DNA of 37,156 nucleotides from Myxococcales bacterium (GCA_016212965.1 JACRDA010000439.1:1-37156), one strand, 5' to 3'; positions 24,859 through 33,508 are shown, counted from the stretch's first letter. Notes: generated from the sequence alone by a model not told the origin. Numbers and translations: made by a program.

Positions 24859-24873
24859 CCGCGCTCAGCGCGG
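24859..24873 (-). terminator. Perfect hairpin with the propeller gene's stop codon as its loop
   Basis: CCGCGC (24859-24864) and GCGCGG (24868-24873) form six pairs around the loop TCA, exactly the TGA stop (24865-24867, minus strand). It lies just upstream of the TATACT element, so it may separate the propeller transcript from the DUF3604 cluster. Confidence 0.5.
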
Positions 24874-25899
24874 TCGTGGGACCTTCACGATGGCGCCGCG
24901 TCGCGCCCAGTAGACGGAGGTCGCGTCGAGCACGACACCGGTCGGGGCCGCGTCGGCCTCCGACCCCAGCTCGAGCGCCGGCCCGGCCCCGTCGACGGCG
25001 ACGCGCAGGACCGGTCCGCGCCCGAGCGCGAGGTAGGCGTGGCTCGCGTCCACGGCGAGCCCGCCAAGGCCGTCCGCGGGCGAGCCCGCGAAGAGCACGC
25101 GCGCCGCGCCGCCCGTCTTCGGGACCCGCAAGAAGCGCCCGGAGCCGCGGGTCGTGAAGTAGAGGTCGCCGCCCCGCAGCGCGAGGGCGGCGGGTGCGTC
25201 CTCGGCCGACTCGAAGACGGTGCGCGTGGGCCCGCCCGCGGTCGGCACCTGGAAGAGGCCCGGGCCTCGCGGGGAGCTGCCCGTGAAGTAGAGGTCGCGG
25301 CCCGCGAGCACGATCTGCGTGCGCTCGCCGCAGCCCTCGGCCAGGCGCCGCGGCGTGCCACCGGCCTTCGGCGCGAGGTAGAGCGCGTGGGCCCCCTCGG
25401 CGCAGAAGTAGACGTGGGTCGCGTCGACCACGACCGCGCGCACCGGCCCGTGCGGGCTCCTGCTCACCTGCTCGACCGAGCCACCCGCCTTCGGCAGGCG
25501 CAGCACGCGCTCGTCGCCGGCGGACTCGCCCACGTAGACGTAGGCGTCGTCGACCGCGAGCGCGCTCGGCGCGCCAATGCCCGCGGCGAGGCGCGTCGCC
25601 GCGCCGCCCTCGCGCGGGCAGGTCGCGATCTCGCCCGCGGCAGCCTCGAGCCAGTAGAGGATCCGGCCGTCGAGCACGAGCCCGGTCGGCTCCTTGGCCG
25701 TCGCGAGCACGGCCGGCGGTGCGCCCGCGGGCGCGGAGGCGCTCGCCGAGGGCGTCGTGGCGGGGGCGCTCCCGGTCGCCGCGGCGTCCGTCGGCGGTGT
25801 CGGCGCCGTGCCGCTCTCCGTGCCGGGTCCGGGCGCGGCGCCGTCGCAGGCTCCGAGGCTCGCCACGAGGCACGCACCGAGCAAGCCCATCCGTCGCAT
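24865..25899 (-). CDS. Lipoprotein with beta-propeller-like repeats
   Basis: A 344-residue product with a lipobox (VASLGAC, Cys18) and a Ser/Ala/Pro linker to about residue 65. Six or so repeats of about 45 residues follow, with themes such as ALAVDDAYVYVGES, AVVVDATHVYFCAEG, VLAGRDLYFTGSS, ALRGGDLYFTTRG and LAVDASHAYLALG. The recurring LxVDxxxxYF pattern, each followed by (V/L)xxxPKAGG, is typical of the soluble propeller modules common in myxobacteria. Probably a periplasmic or surface binding protein; ligand unknown. AAGGAG stands seven bases before the ATG. Confidence 0.85.
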   Translation of the reverse strand: MRRMGLLGACLVASLGACDGAAPGPGTESGTAPTPPTDAAATGSAPATTPSASASAPAGAPPAVLATAKEPTGLVLDGRILYWLEAAAGEIATCPREGGAATRLAAGIGAPSALAVDDAYVYVGESAGDERVLRLPKAGGSVEQVSRSPHGPVRAVVVDATHVYFCAEGAHALYLAPKAGGTPRRLAEGCGERTQIVLAGRDLYFTGSSPRGPGLFQVPTAGGPTRTVFESAEDAPAALALRGGDLYFTTRGSGRFLRVPKTGGAARVLFAGSPADGLGGLAVDASHAYLALGRGPVLRVAVDGAGPALELGSEADAAPTGVVLDATSVYWARRGAIVKVPRPR

Positions 25900-25926
25900 C
25901 GTGGCTCCTTGCGCGCCGAGCAGCGC

Positions 25927-27405
25927 TCAGCCGTCGGCGACCTCGAGCAGGCCACCGAGCAAGGCCTGCTCGATGGCCGGGGTCGCCGCGGCCGTCGCCT
26001 CGACCAGCGGTTGGTCGCAGAGCTCGGCGTAGGTGGCCATGCCGGCGGCGACGCTCTCGGCCTCGTGCACCGCCGTCAGGAGGCCGAGCAGATCGAGGGT
26101 GAGCTCGACCGGCCCGATGAGCGCATCCGGGGCGAAGCGCGCGTACAGCGTGGCGGACACCTCGGCGCCGGGCCCGAGCTGCTCCTGGGCGAGCACGGTG
26201 CCGGCCGGCATGCGGAGCTTCGCGGCGAGCAGGCGCTCGCGCCGGCCCGCGACGGCGCGCGCCTCGAGCAGCTTGTCGATGCGCTCGGCGTCGAGGCGCG
26301 CCTCGTCGAAGGAGAGCGAGCGCACGACCGAGGTCCAGCCTGGCGCCTCGCCGGCGCGCTCGACCACGATCACGGTCGGCACGACGGCGCGGATCCCCTG
26401 GCGCTCGAAGTGGGTGCAGCGCGCGAGCGCGTCCGCGACGTAGTCCGCCCCGAGCCCCGGGTGCAGCCCGGCCGCGTAGAGCGCGGCCTGGGTGTCCACG
26501 CGGTGGTCGGGCGCGCGCACGACGAGCAGATTCGGGCCCGGCCCGAGCGCGCGGCGCAAGCGCGCCTCGAGGGGCTCGTCGCCGTGCTCGGGCCACTCCA
26601 CGAACAGCACGGCGCGCCCGCGCGGGGCGAGGTGGGCCTCGACGGAGCCGAGCAGCGCGAGCGACAGCTCGTCGCCGCGCGCGCCGCCGTAGAGGAAGTC
26701 CGTCGCGCCCACACCTTCGGGCCGCGGCACGAAGGGCGGCTGCGACACCACGAGGTCGAAGCGCTCGCCGGCGACCGGCGCGAAGAGATCGCCCACGCGC
26801 ACGTCCACGTCGGCGATGCCGTTGAGGGCGGCGTTGGCGCGGGTCAGGGCGGCCGCGCGCGGGCTGACGTCCGTGGCCACCACGCGGGGCGCGCGCCGCC
26901 GCAGGAACAGCGCCGCCGTGCCCGCACCGCAGCCGAGGTCGAGCACCCGCTCCGCCGGCGCGCCGCCGAACGCCGCGCGGCACAGGAGCGCCGTGGTCTC
27001 GCCGAAGCCCATCACCGCCTCGCGCCCGCCCGCGAGGTCGTCGGAGAGGATGTAGAGATCGTCGAGCACCCCGAGCACGAAGGGCGACACGAGGCCCTCG
27101 GGGCGAGCCGTCACGAGGCCGACCTCGAGCAGCGCCGGCAGGAGCGCGCCGAGCGCCGTCCGCGCCTCGTCGGCGGTGACCGCGTCGCCGAACATGAACA
27201 TGCGCAGCGCCACGGCGCTCGGCGCGGCGCTGCGCCGCAGGTGGTAGGCCTGGACGGGGCGTCGCAGCGCGGGCGGCAGCTGCGCGGCGGCCTGCACCAC
27301 GGGAGCGGCTGCCTGGAGCGACACGCCGAGCGCGCGCAGCGCGCGGCCGAGCTCCCCGAGCAGTTGCGGCCGTGCACCGAGCAGGGACAGATCGGGCAGC
27401 GACAT
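25927..27405 (-). CDS. SAM-dependent methyltransferase (HemK/RsmC-like fold)
   Basis: The 492-residue product has an N-terminal winged-helix-like region (about residues 1-110), then a Rossmann methyltransferase. Motif I is VLDLGCGAGTAAL (about 156-168). The segment LVVSQPPFVP (about 225-234) is the (N/D/S)PP(Y/F)-type active-site motif of enzymes that methylate an amide or exocyclic amine. A large C-terminal part (about 300-492) is unlike the usual small enzymes and may recognise the target. The substrate could be a protein, rRNA base or small molecule. It lies 21 bases after the YgeY-like gene and could be part of the same transcript. Confidence 0.85.
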   Translation of the reverse strand: MSLPDLSLLGARPQLLGELGRALRALGVSLQAAAPVVQAAAQLPPALRRPVQAYHLRRSAAPSAVALRMFMFGDAVTADEARTALGALLPALLEVGLVTARPEGLVSPFVLGVLDDLYILSDDLAGGREAVMGFGETTALLCRAAFGGAPAERVLDLGCGAGTAALFLRRRAPRVVATDVSPRAAALTRANAALNGIADVDVRVGDLFAPVAGERFDLVVSQPPFVPRPEGVGATDFLYGGARGDELSLALLGSVEAHLAPRGRAVLFVEWPEHGDEPLEARLRRALGPGPNLLVVRAPDHRVDTQAALYAAGLHPGLGADYVADALARCTHFERQGIRAVVPTVIVVERAGEAPGWTSVVRSLSFDEARLDAERIDKLLEARAVAGRRERLLAAKLRMPAGTVLAQEQLGPGAEVSATLYARFAPDALIGPVELTLDLLGLLTAVHEAESVAAGMATYAELCDQPLVEATAAATPAIEQALLGGLLEVADG

Positions 27406-27426
27406 CGCGGCGCTCGACTCCGCCGC

Positions 27427-28962
27427 TCAGGAGCCGCCGACGAACACGGACGGAAAGCGCGCCAGGACCGCGATCGCGTGGCCGAGCTCGCGCACGTCCA
27501 CGCACTCGCCGATCTTGTGGGTGTTCTGCTCGATGCCGGGGCCGATGCCGAACATCGCCGGGTGCTTGAAGGCCCCCGAGACGACCCAGCGCTTGGCCTC
27601 CGGGACCGCGATCGACGTGTCGTCCGTCGGGACCGGGAAGCCCACGCCGTCCGTCGAGAAGATCCAGCGGTCGACGCGCGGCTCGCGCCGCAGCGTGCCC
27701 GCCGTCTCGGCACCGTCGACGTGCGGCGTCACCACGCGCCGGTAGGTGTCCGCGGCCGCGCGCACGGCCGGGTGGTCCTCGGGCGTGACCCAGCCCATGT
27801 AGATCTGCGGGTTGCCGAGCACGAAGCCCTTCCAGGTCGGCTCGTCGTAGGTCGGCACGACGACCTCGACCGCGAGGCCCGCCTTGCGCGCCGTGGCGAC
27901 GGCGTCGAGGGCGTCCACGTCCTTGACCGCCTGCTCGGGGGTCTCGCCCACCGTGAGCCGGCGGTCGAAGCGGAAGACGAAGCGCTCGGGCACGGCGCAG
28001 TCGCTCGGCGTGTCGAGCTGCGCCCAGGAGGCCGTCCGCGTGCCGTGGCCGAGGAAGTCGTGATCGAGGAAGCCGTCGCGCGCGTCGTAGCGGCGTGCCG
28101 CCTCCGCGAGGATCGCGCCGCCGAACTCGAGCGGGTTCTTGCCCTCCCAGGGCATGGAGCCGTGGCACGAGCGCCCGGTCACGCGCACCTCGATCTGCAT
28201 CCGCCCGCGCTGTCCGCGGTAGATGCCGAGCGCTCCCTTCTTGGAGTCGCCCGTGCCTTCGGTGAGGATGACGACGTCGGGCACGAGCTCGGGCGGCGCC
28301 CCGGGCAGCACCTTGCGCATCACGAAGGCCGGTCCGCCACCGTCGTTGTCCTCCTCGGCCGCGGTCGCGTAGGCGCGCACGACGGCGCCCCGGAGGGCGC
28401 CCTCGGGCGCGAGCTCGAGCAGGATCTTCGTCGCCACGACCTCGGCCACGACGCCGCCGAGCTGGTCGGCCGAGCCGCGCCCGAAGAGCAGGTGCTCCCA
28501 CTCGGAGTCGGGCGGCAGGTGCCCGAGCTCGCGCCGCAAGAAGCTCCGGTCGAGCTTCTCGGCCGCGACGAGGCCGTCGTAGGCGTCGAGACCGCCCGTC
28601 CGCTCGCGCCACGCCGGGCGCAGCGCGCGCACCGTGTCCGAGTGGCCGTCGAAGTAGATGACGCGCTTCTGGCCCGGCGCGACGCCGTCGCCCGGATCGT
28701 CCACCGTCCAGACGAGGTTGCCGTAGTCGTCGAACCAGACGTCCTCGGGGCGCCGCACCGCGCCGATCTCGACGATGGTGCGCTTCAGGTACTCGAGCCG
28801 CGGGCGCTCGTGGTTCGACAGGCCGCAGCGCGGGTCGCCGCCGGCGTCGACGGGCTTGTCGACGTAGTCGGCCGGGATGCGGACGCACTCCCGGAGAATC
28901 GAGGCGGCGAGCGGGCGATAGCAGAGAGCGAGCTCGGCGACGCGAGCGTCGAGTGTCGTCAC
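27427..28962 (-). CDS. ygeY: YgeY-type M20-family hydrolase
   Basis: The 511-residue product is a metal-dependent peptidase-like hydrolase of the M20 fold. His107 and Asp109 sit in FDGHSDTVRA, Asp166 in GRGSADQLGG, and the catalytic Glu pair in ATAAEEDNDGGG (203-204). HGSMPWEGKNPLEFGG and FGIGPGIEQNTHKIGE match the YgeY group. In E. coli ygeY lies with ygeW and yqeA in a purine/ureido breakdown cluster, and the same trio occurs here. The GTG at 28962 has GGAGG six bases before it and is chosen over a more upstream start. Probably acts on an amide or ureido substrate in the cytoplasm. Confidence 0.9.
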   Translation of the reverse strand: MTTLDARVAELALCYRPLAASILRECVRIPADYVDKPVDAGGDPRCGLSNHERPRLEYLKRTIVEIGAVRRPEDVWFDDYGNLVWTVDDPGDGVAPGQKRVIYFDGHSDTVRALRPAWRERTGGLDAYDGLVAAEKLDRSFLRRELGHLPPDSEWEHLLFGRGSADQLGGVVAEVVATKILLELAPEGALRGAVVRAYATAAEEDNDGGGPAFVMRKVLPGAPPELVPDVVILTEGTGDSKKGALGIYRGQRGRMQIEVRVTGRSCHGSMPWEGKNPLEFGGAILAEAARRYDARDGFLDHDFLGHGTRTASWAQLDTPSDCAVPERFVFRFDRRLTVGETPEQAVKDVDALDAVATARKAGLAVEVVVPTYDEPTWKGFVLGNPQIYMGWVTPEDHPAVRAAADTYRRVVTPHVDGAETAGTLRREPRVDRWIFSTDGVGFPVPTDDTSIAVPEAKRWVVSGAFKHPAMFGIGPGIEQNTHKIGECVDVRELGHAIAVLARFPSVFVGGS

Positions 28963-29055
28963 GAGAGACCTCCAGGATGCAGAGCGAGGGGCGGCGGCGC
29001 CCATTTCTGTTCCGTCGCCGCGGCGGCGGCCGGGTGCCGGGACGGCCCAGGCCGA

Positions 29056-30189
29056 TCAGAGCTTGGCGAGCCGGTCGGCGAGGTTCGGCACCTTGGCGAC
29101 GGCGAGCATCGCCATCACCACGTACACCTTCCACTGCGCCTCCTTGGCCACGTCGAGCGTGTGGCGCGCCATCACGCCGGCCGAGACCTCGGCGCCGATG
29201 TCGGCCGGGAGGCAGTGCAGGTAGAGCGCGTTGCCGCCCGCCGTGAGGGCCATGCGGCGCTCGTCGCAGATCCAGTCCTTGAACTGCGCGTTGCGCTCGA
29301 GCGCCCGCTTGTCGATGGCGGCCATGGCCTGCTTGTCGGCGCTCTTGTTGGCGCCCACGCGCTCCAGCATGAGGTCGTAGGGGCCCCAGCTCTTCGGGTA
29401 GACGGCGTCGGCGCCGACGAACGCCTCGTCCATCGTGCCCACGGTGCGGAACGAGCCGCCCGACTCCGCGGCGTGCTTGCCCGCCGACGCGAGACAGCCG
29501 TCCATCAGCCGATAGCCCTCGGGGTGGGCCAGGGTGACGTGCGCGCCGAAGCGCGTGAGCAGCATGATGAGCCCCTGCGGCACGCTGAGCGGCTTCGCGT
29601 AGCTCGGCGAGTAGGCCCACGAGACGGCGATCTTCTTGCCGCGGATGTCACCGCCGAAGTTGTCGCGCAGCCACAAGAGGTCCGCGAGCGTCTGGGTCGG
29701 GTGGTCGATGTCGCACTGCAGGTTGACGATCGGCACCTTGCGCCCGTCGTCCGTGCCCGCGAGGTAGGCGTCGATGCCCTGCTTCACGTCGCGCATGAAG
29801 CGGTTGCCCTCGCCGAGGATGAGGTCGTGACGCACGCCGAGCGCGTGGGCGTTCATGCCCAGCATGGCGCCCGTCTCGGCGGCGGTCTCGCCGTGCGACA
29901 CCTGGGTCGACGAGCCGTCGACGATGACGGGCTGCATGCCGAGGCGCGCCGCCGCGCCCGCCCACGCCGACTTCGTGCGCGTCGAGTTGTCGAAGAACAT
30001 CGCGTAGGCGAGCTCGTTCGGCAGGAGCGCGGTCGAGCGCCCGGCGCGATCGGCCGCGTGGAAGCGCCGCGCCACCGCGCAGAGGGCGTCGAGCTCGGCC
30101 GGCGACCAGTCGTCCGTGAGGAGCAGGCTCTTGCCGTGCAGGCCGTGCAGCACCTTCGCGTCGAGCGCGGGTAGAGGAGTCGTCGTCAT
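29056..30189 (-). CDS. ygeW: YgeW-type carbamoyltransferase
   Basis: The 377-residue product is a carbamoyltransferase. It has the carbamoyl phosphate loop DNSTRTKS (67-74; the family usually has STRTR), HPTQTLADLL (163-172) and LYLHCLPADIGAEVS near residue 325. Its length and the insertion with AYSPSYAKPLSVPQG fit the YgeW subgroup rather than ornithine or aspartate carbamoyltransferase. These enzymes move a carbamoyl group between phosphate and an amine or ureido acceptor. AAAGG lies nine bases before the ATG at 30189. The carbamate kinase gene ends only five bases upstream, so the two should be co-translated. Confidence 0.92.
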   Translation of the reverse strand: MTTTPLPALDAKVLHGLHGKSLLLTDDWSPAELDALCAVARRFHAADRAGRSTALLPNELAYAMFFDNSTRTKSAWAGAAARLGMQPVIVDGSSTQVSHGETAAETGAMLGMNAHALGVRHDLILGEGNRFMRDVKQGIDAYLAGTDDGRKVPIVNLQCDIDHPTQTLADLLWLRDNFGGDIRGKKIAVSWAYSPSYAKPLSVPQGLIMLLTRFGAHVTLAHPEGYRLMDGCLASAGKHAAESGGSFRTVGTMDEAFVGADAVYPKSWGPYDLMLERVGANKSADKQAMAAIDKRALERNAQFKDWICDERRMALTAGGNALYLHCLPADIGAEVSAGVMARHTLDVAKEAQWKVYVVMAMLAVAKVPNLADRLAKL

Positions 30190-30194
30190 GGCAG

Positions 30195-31136
30195 TCAACC
30201 TTTCCGGATCCGGGTCCCGGCTTGCCCCGCCCAGGCCTGGACCAGCGCTTCGGGCCGGCACACTATCACCTCCTCGCCACCGCGTTCGAGGAAGTAGATC
30301 GCCGCTTCGACCTTCGGTCCCATGCTGCCGGGCGGGAACTGCTTGTCGGCGTGCAGGCGCGAAAGCTCGCTCACGGTGGTCTCGCGGAGCAGGGTGCGCC
30401 GGTCGGTGAGGAAGTCGCGGTAGATGGCGTCGACGCCGGTCGTGATGACGAGGCGCGGAACGCCGAGCGCCACCGCGAGCAAGGCGCTCGTGCGGTCCTT
30501 GTCGACCACCGCCTCGAGCCCCCGGAAGTGGCCGTCCGGGCCGCGCACCACGGGGATGCCGCCGCCACCGCAGGCGATCACCGTGACACCGCTCTCGACC
30601 AGGCGCTGGATGGTGGCGAGCTGCACGATGCTCACGGGCTCGGGCGAGGGCACCACGCGGCGGAAGCCGCGCTTCGAGTCCTCGACCATCTGCCAGCCGC
30701 GCTCGCGCCCGAAGCGCTCCGCCTCCTCGGCGGAGTAGAACTTGCCGACCGGCTTCGTCGGGGCCGCGAAGGCCGGGTCCGCGGGGTCGGCCAGGACCTC
30801 GGTCACGATGCTCGCGACCTCGTTCTGCACGCCCCGCGCCGCGAGCTCGCCGCGCAGCTCGCGCTGGATCATGTACCCGAGCGCGCCCTGCGAGTCGGCC
30901 ACCAGGGAATCGAGCGGCACCTCGTGCAGCTCGCCGCGCGACAGCTCGGAGCGCAGCTGCATGAAGCCCACCTGGGGGCCGTTGCCGTGGGTGAGGACCA
31001 GGCGCTCGCCGCGCGCCACGAGCTCCGCGACGGGCGCCATGGCGCGTGCCGTCACCGCGAATTGATTCTCCACCGTGGGTGTCACGGAGGTATCGAGCAG
31101 CGAGTTGCCGCCCAGCGCCACGACGCTACCTTGCAT
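30195..31136 (-). CDS. arcC: Carbamate kinase (YqeA/ArcC type)
   Basis: The 313-residue product has the amino-acid kinase signatures ALGGNSLL (near the start), LTHGNGPQVGFM (about 48-59), CGGGGIPVV (about 194-202), DKDRTSALLA (about 217-226) and FPPGSMGPKVEAA (about 270-282). The enzyme makes ATP from carbamoyl phosphate and ADP, releasing ammonia and CO2. Next to a YgeW-type transferase it most resembles E. coli yqeA. It is the first of the three catabolic genes on the minus strand. GGGAGA lies about eight bases before the ATG. Confidence 0.93.
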   Translation of the reverse strand: MQGSVVALGGNSLLDTSVTPTVENQFAVTARAMAPVAELVARGERLVLTHGNGPQVGFMQLRSELSRGELHEVPLDSLVADSQGALGYMIQRELRGELAARGVQNEVASIVTEVLADPADPAFAAPTKPVGKFYSAEEAERFGRERGWQMVEDSKRGFRRVVPSPEPVSIVQLATIQRLVESGVTVIACGGGGIPVVRGPDGHFRGLEAVVDKDRTSALLAVALGVPRLVITTGVDAIYRDFLTDRRTLLRETTVSELSRLHADKQFPPGSMGPKVEAAIYFLERGGEEVIVCRPEALVQAWAGQAGTRIRKG

Positions 31137-31218
31137 TGCTGTCTCTCCCGCGTGCGATGCCCGAGGTCGGCCAGGTTACCGCACGGCCGCCGGCAGGTAA
31201 AGCGCGCCTCAGCCGCCC

Positions 31219-33138
31219 TCAGCCGCCCGTGCGCCGGCGCTCGAGGGAGCTCTGCACCGCCTCCTCGAGCTCCTCGAGCGTGAATGGCTTTCTCAGGACC
31301 TGCGGTTGCTCGCGCGCCAGGAACGCGGCGGCCGAGGCGGTGAACACGCCGCCGGTCACGAACACGAAACGGTCCCGGCATCGCGGGCGCGTCTCGCACG
31401 CGCTGCGCCACAGGTCGATGCCGGTGAGCTCGGGCATCATGAGGTCGCAGAGTATGACGTCGTAATCGCGCGCCCGGATCCGTTCCAATGCCTCGCGGCT
31501 GCGCACGCACACCTCGACGTCGTGTGCCGGCTCGAGCAGCTGACCGATGAGATTGGCAAGGGCCGGCTCGTCGTCGACCACGAGAATGGCGGCGCGCGTG
31601 CCCTGGGGCGCGCGCGCCGCGACGCTCGCCGCGGGCGCCGAGGGGCGCTCCTGCCAGGGTCGCAGGCGTACTTCGGCGCTGGTGCCGCCGCCGGCCCGCT
31701 GGTGGAGCGCGACGCTGCCGCCGAAGGCCTCGAGGATCGAGCGCGTGATCGCCAGCCCGAGCCCGGTGCCCGTCGGCTTGGTGGTGAAGAACGGGTCGAA
31801 GACGCGCGCCGCGTCCTCCGCGCGGATGCCGCGGCCGTTGTCGGCGATGCGCACGACGACGGCGTGCGCGTCGAGCGTCACGTCGATCGTGATCTCGTTG
31901 CGCTCGGTGGAATCGTCCGCGAAGGCCTCCGCGGCATTGATGAGCAGGTTGACGAGCGCCTGCACGAGCCGGCCGCGGGCGGCCTGCACGCGCGGCACGA
32001 GCGTCCCGTCGGCGCGGGCACGCTCCACGCGCGCGCGGTGACGCAGCGCATGGGCCGCGAGCTTCAGGGCCGCGTCGAGCGCTTCGTCGACGTCCACCGG
32101 CTCGACGGTGTCGGAGGTGGGGCGCGAGAACGCGAGCAGATCGCTCACGACCAGGCGAATGCGCTCGCAGCCGTCGCGTACCTCGCCGAGGGCGTGCGCC
32201 GCCGTCGCGCTCGCGGGCGTGGTGTCCTGCGCGAGCTCGCTCGCGAGCCGCTCGAGGTGCAGGAGCACGTAGGCGAGGGGGTTGTTGATCTCGTGCGCCA
32301 CGCCCGCGGCGAGCGTGCCGAGCGCGGCCAGCTGCTCGGCGCGCCGCAGCTCGGTCTGCAGGCGCTCGCGCTCGCTCACGTCGCGACCGACCGAGAGCAC
32401 GGCGGGAGCCCCGTCGTGCTCCACGGCGAGCGACACGAGCTCGAGGCGCACCCGGATCCCGTCGGCGCGGCGGACCCGGTACTCGTAGGGACCGAGCTGC
32501 TCGCCCGCGAGGATGCGCGCCAGGCGCTCGGCCACGGTCGCGCGGTCCGCCTCTTCCACCCAGTCGAGCAGCGGTCGGGCCGCGAGCTCGGCGAGCGAGC
32601 CGACGCCGAGCACGCCGAGAGCCGCCGGGTTCGCGTACACGATGCGCCCGCGGGTCAGCACCGTGATGGGCTCGGACGCGGCGTCGGCGAAGCCGCGGAA
32701 GCGGGTCTCGAGGGCGCCGAGCGCGTCGCCGCCTCGCTGCTCCTCGCGCCGATCGCGGAGCAGCGCGACGCGGGTGCGCGCCGCGCCCTCACCGCCCTCA
32801 CCGCCCTCACCGCGCGCACCGCGCGCGACGGCCGTCACGCTGACGGGCACCGGGTCGGCCCCGGCGCGCGGGACGGCGGCCTCGAAGTGCGCGACCCCGG
32901 TCGCGTCCGAGTCGGTCGCGTCGGCCCGGGCAGGGAGCGCGAGCGCGGCGAGCGCACCGGCACTCTCCGCGGGAGCGTGCCCCTCGAGACGTGCGGCCGC
33001 CTCGTTCACCCAGCAGCGCCGACCGCCGGGTCCGTCGGGCTCCTCCACGACGAGGCCGATGCCCGCGGCCTCGAGCGCCGCCAGCACGGCGCCGAGCAGG
33101 CCACGCTCCTCCGGCGAGCCGCCCCCGGTGCTTCCCAC
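31219..33138 (-). CDS. Hybrid sensor histidine kinase with C-terminal receiver domain
   Basis: The 639-residue product has no membrane segment, so it is probably cytoplasmic. An N-terminal PAS-like region (about 1-130) is followed by a PAS domain (about 140-255), a HisKA domain with the H-box AAGVAHEINNPLAYV (His282), an ATPase domain (N-box around Asn401, DNGRG 433-437, FFTTKPTGTGLGLA 450-463) and a receiver domain (acidic pair 522-523, phospho-acceptor Asp565 in VILCDLMMPE, Thr595, Lys617). Phosphate can pass within the protein, but an output regulator must lie elsewhere. The start is GTG at 33138; a promoter just upstream would place the transcript's start at or next to it. Confidence 0.93.
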   Translation of the reverse strand: MGSTGGGSPEERGLLGAVLAALEAAGIGLVVEEPDGPGGRRCWVNEAAARLEGHAPAESAGALAALALPARADATDSDATGVAHFEAAVPRAGADPVPVSVTAVARGARGEGGEGGEGAARTRVALLRDRREEQRGGDALGALETRFRGFADAASEPITVLTRGRIVYANPAALGVLGVGSLAELAARPLLDWVEEADRATVAERLARILAGEQLGPYEYRVRRADGIRVRLELVSLAVEHDGAPAVLSVGRDVSERERLQTELRRAEQLAALGTLAAGVAHEINNPLAYVLLHLERLASELAQDTTPASATAAHALGEVRDGCERIRLVVSDLLAFSRPTSDTVEPVDVDEALDAALKLAAHALRHRARVERARADGTLVPRVQAARGRLVQALVNLLINAAEAFADDSTERNEITIDVTLDAHAVVVRIADNGRGIRAEDAARVFDPFFTTKPTGTGLGLAITRSILEAFGGSVALHQRAGGGTSAEVRLRPWQERPSAPAASVAARAPQGTRAAILVVDDEPALANLIGQLLEPAHDVEVCVRSREALERIRARDYDVILCDLMMPELTGIDLWRSACETRPRCRDRFVFVTGGVFTASAAAFLAREQPQVLRKPFTLEELEEAVQSSLERRRTGG

Positions 33139-33144
33139 CGGCGC

Positions 33145-33172
33145 AGTATAGGCGAAGGGGCCCCCGTGCCAA
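33145..33172 (-). promoter_or_regulatory. Sigma-70-like promoter for the hybrid kinase, apparently leaderless
   Basis: On the minus strand TTGGCA (33172-33167) and TATACT (33150-33145) match the -35 and -10 boxes with one mismatch each and 16 bases between. The expected transcription start, about seven bases past the -10 box, falls at the GTG start codon at 33138. So the message is either leaderless or begins translation further downstream. Confidence 0.5.
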
Positions 33173-33301
33173 GGCGCCTGGCTGGCTCGAGCTCTTCGCC
33201 GCCGACGAAGTGCCGCGGCGCACGCACCCTGGCGCGCGCCGCAAGCCGAGCGGCGTCCGCCGGAAGCGCGTCGGCGCGTCCGTTCGAGCGCGCAGGCTCC
33301 G

Positions 33302-33508
33302 CGTTCGGGCGATCGGGCTCGCCGTTCGGGCGATCAGGCTCCCCGTTCGGGCGATCAGGCTCCCCGTTCGGGCGATCAGGCTCGCCGTTCGGGCGATCAG
33401 GCTCGCCGTTTGGGCGATCAGGCTCGCCGTTCGGGCGCGCAGACTCGCCGTTCGGCGAAAAGGCTCCCCGTTCGGCGAAAAGGCTCGCCGTTCGGCGAGA
33501 AGGCTCCG
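33302..33508. repeat. Minisatellite of 21-bp and 20-bp units
   Basis: Ten tandem units of the form CGTTCGGGCGATCAGGCTCGC begin at 33302, 33323, 33344, 33365, 33386, 33407 and 33428 (21 bases each), then at 33449, 33469 and 33489 (20 bases, CGTTCGGCGAAAAGGCT type). Units with GGCGA...TCGCC can form small hairpins. It lies between the kinase and the unknown gene at 33575, and no gene is called over it. The 21-base period keeps all frames open, which makes spurious long ORFs. Confidence 0.92.

Noticed and set aside
24494..29620. Minus-strand open frame of about 1700 codons, and a plus-strand one of similar size at 25039-30174
   Set aside because: Both cross several well-identified genes in the wrong frame and are Arg/Ala-rich; such frames are common when third positions are mostly G or C.
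33302..33508. CRISPR array
   Set aside because: The units are directly adjacent, with no unique spacers, and there are no cas genes.
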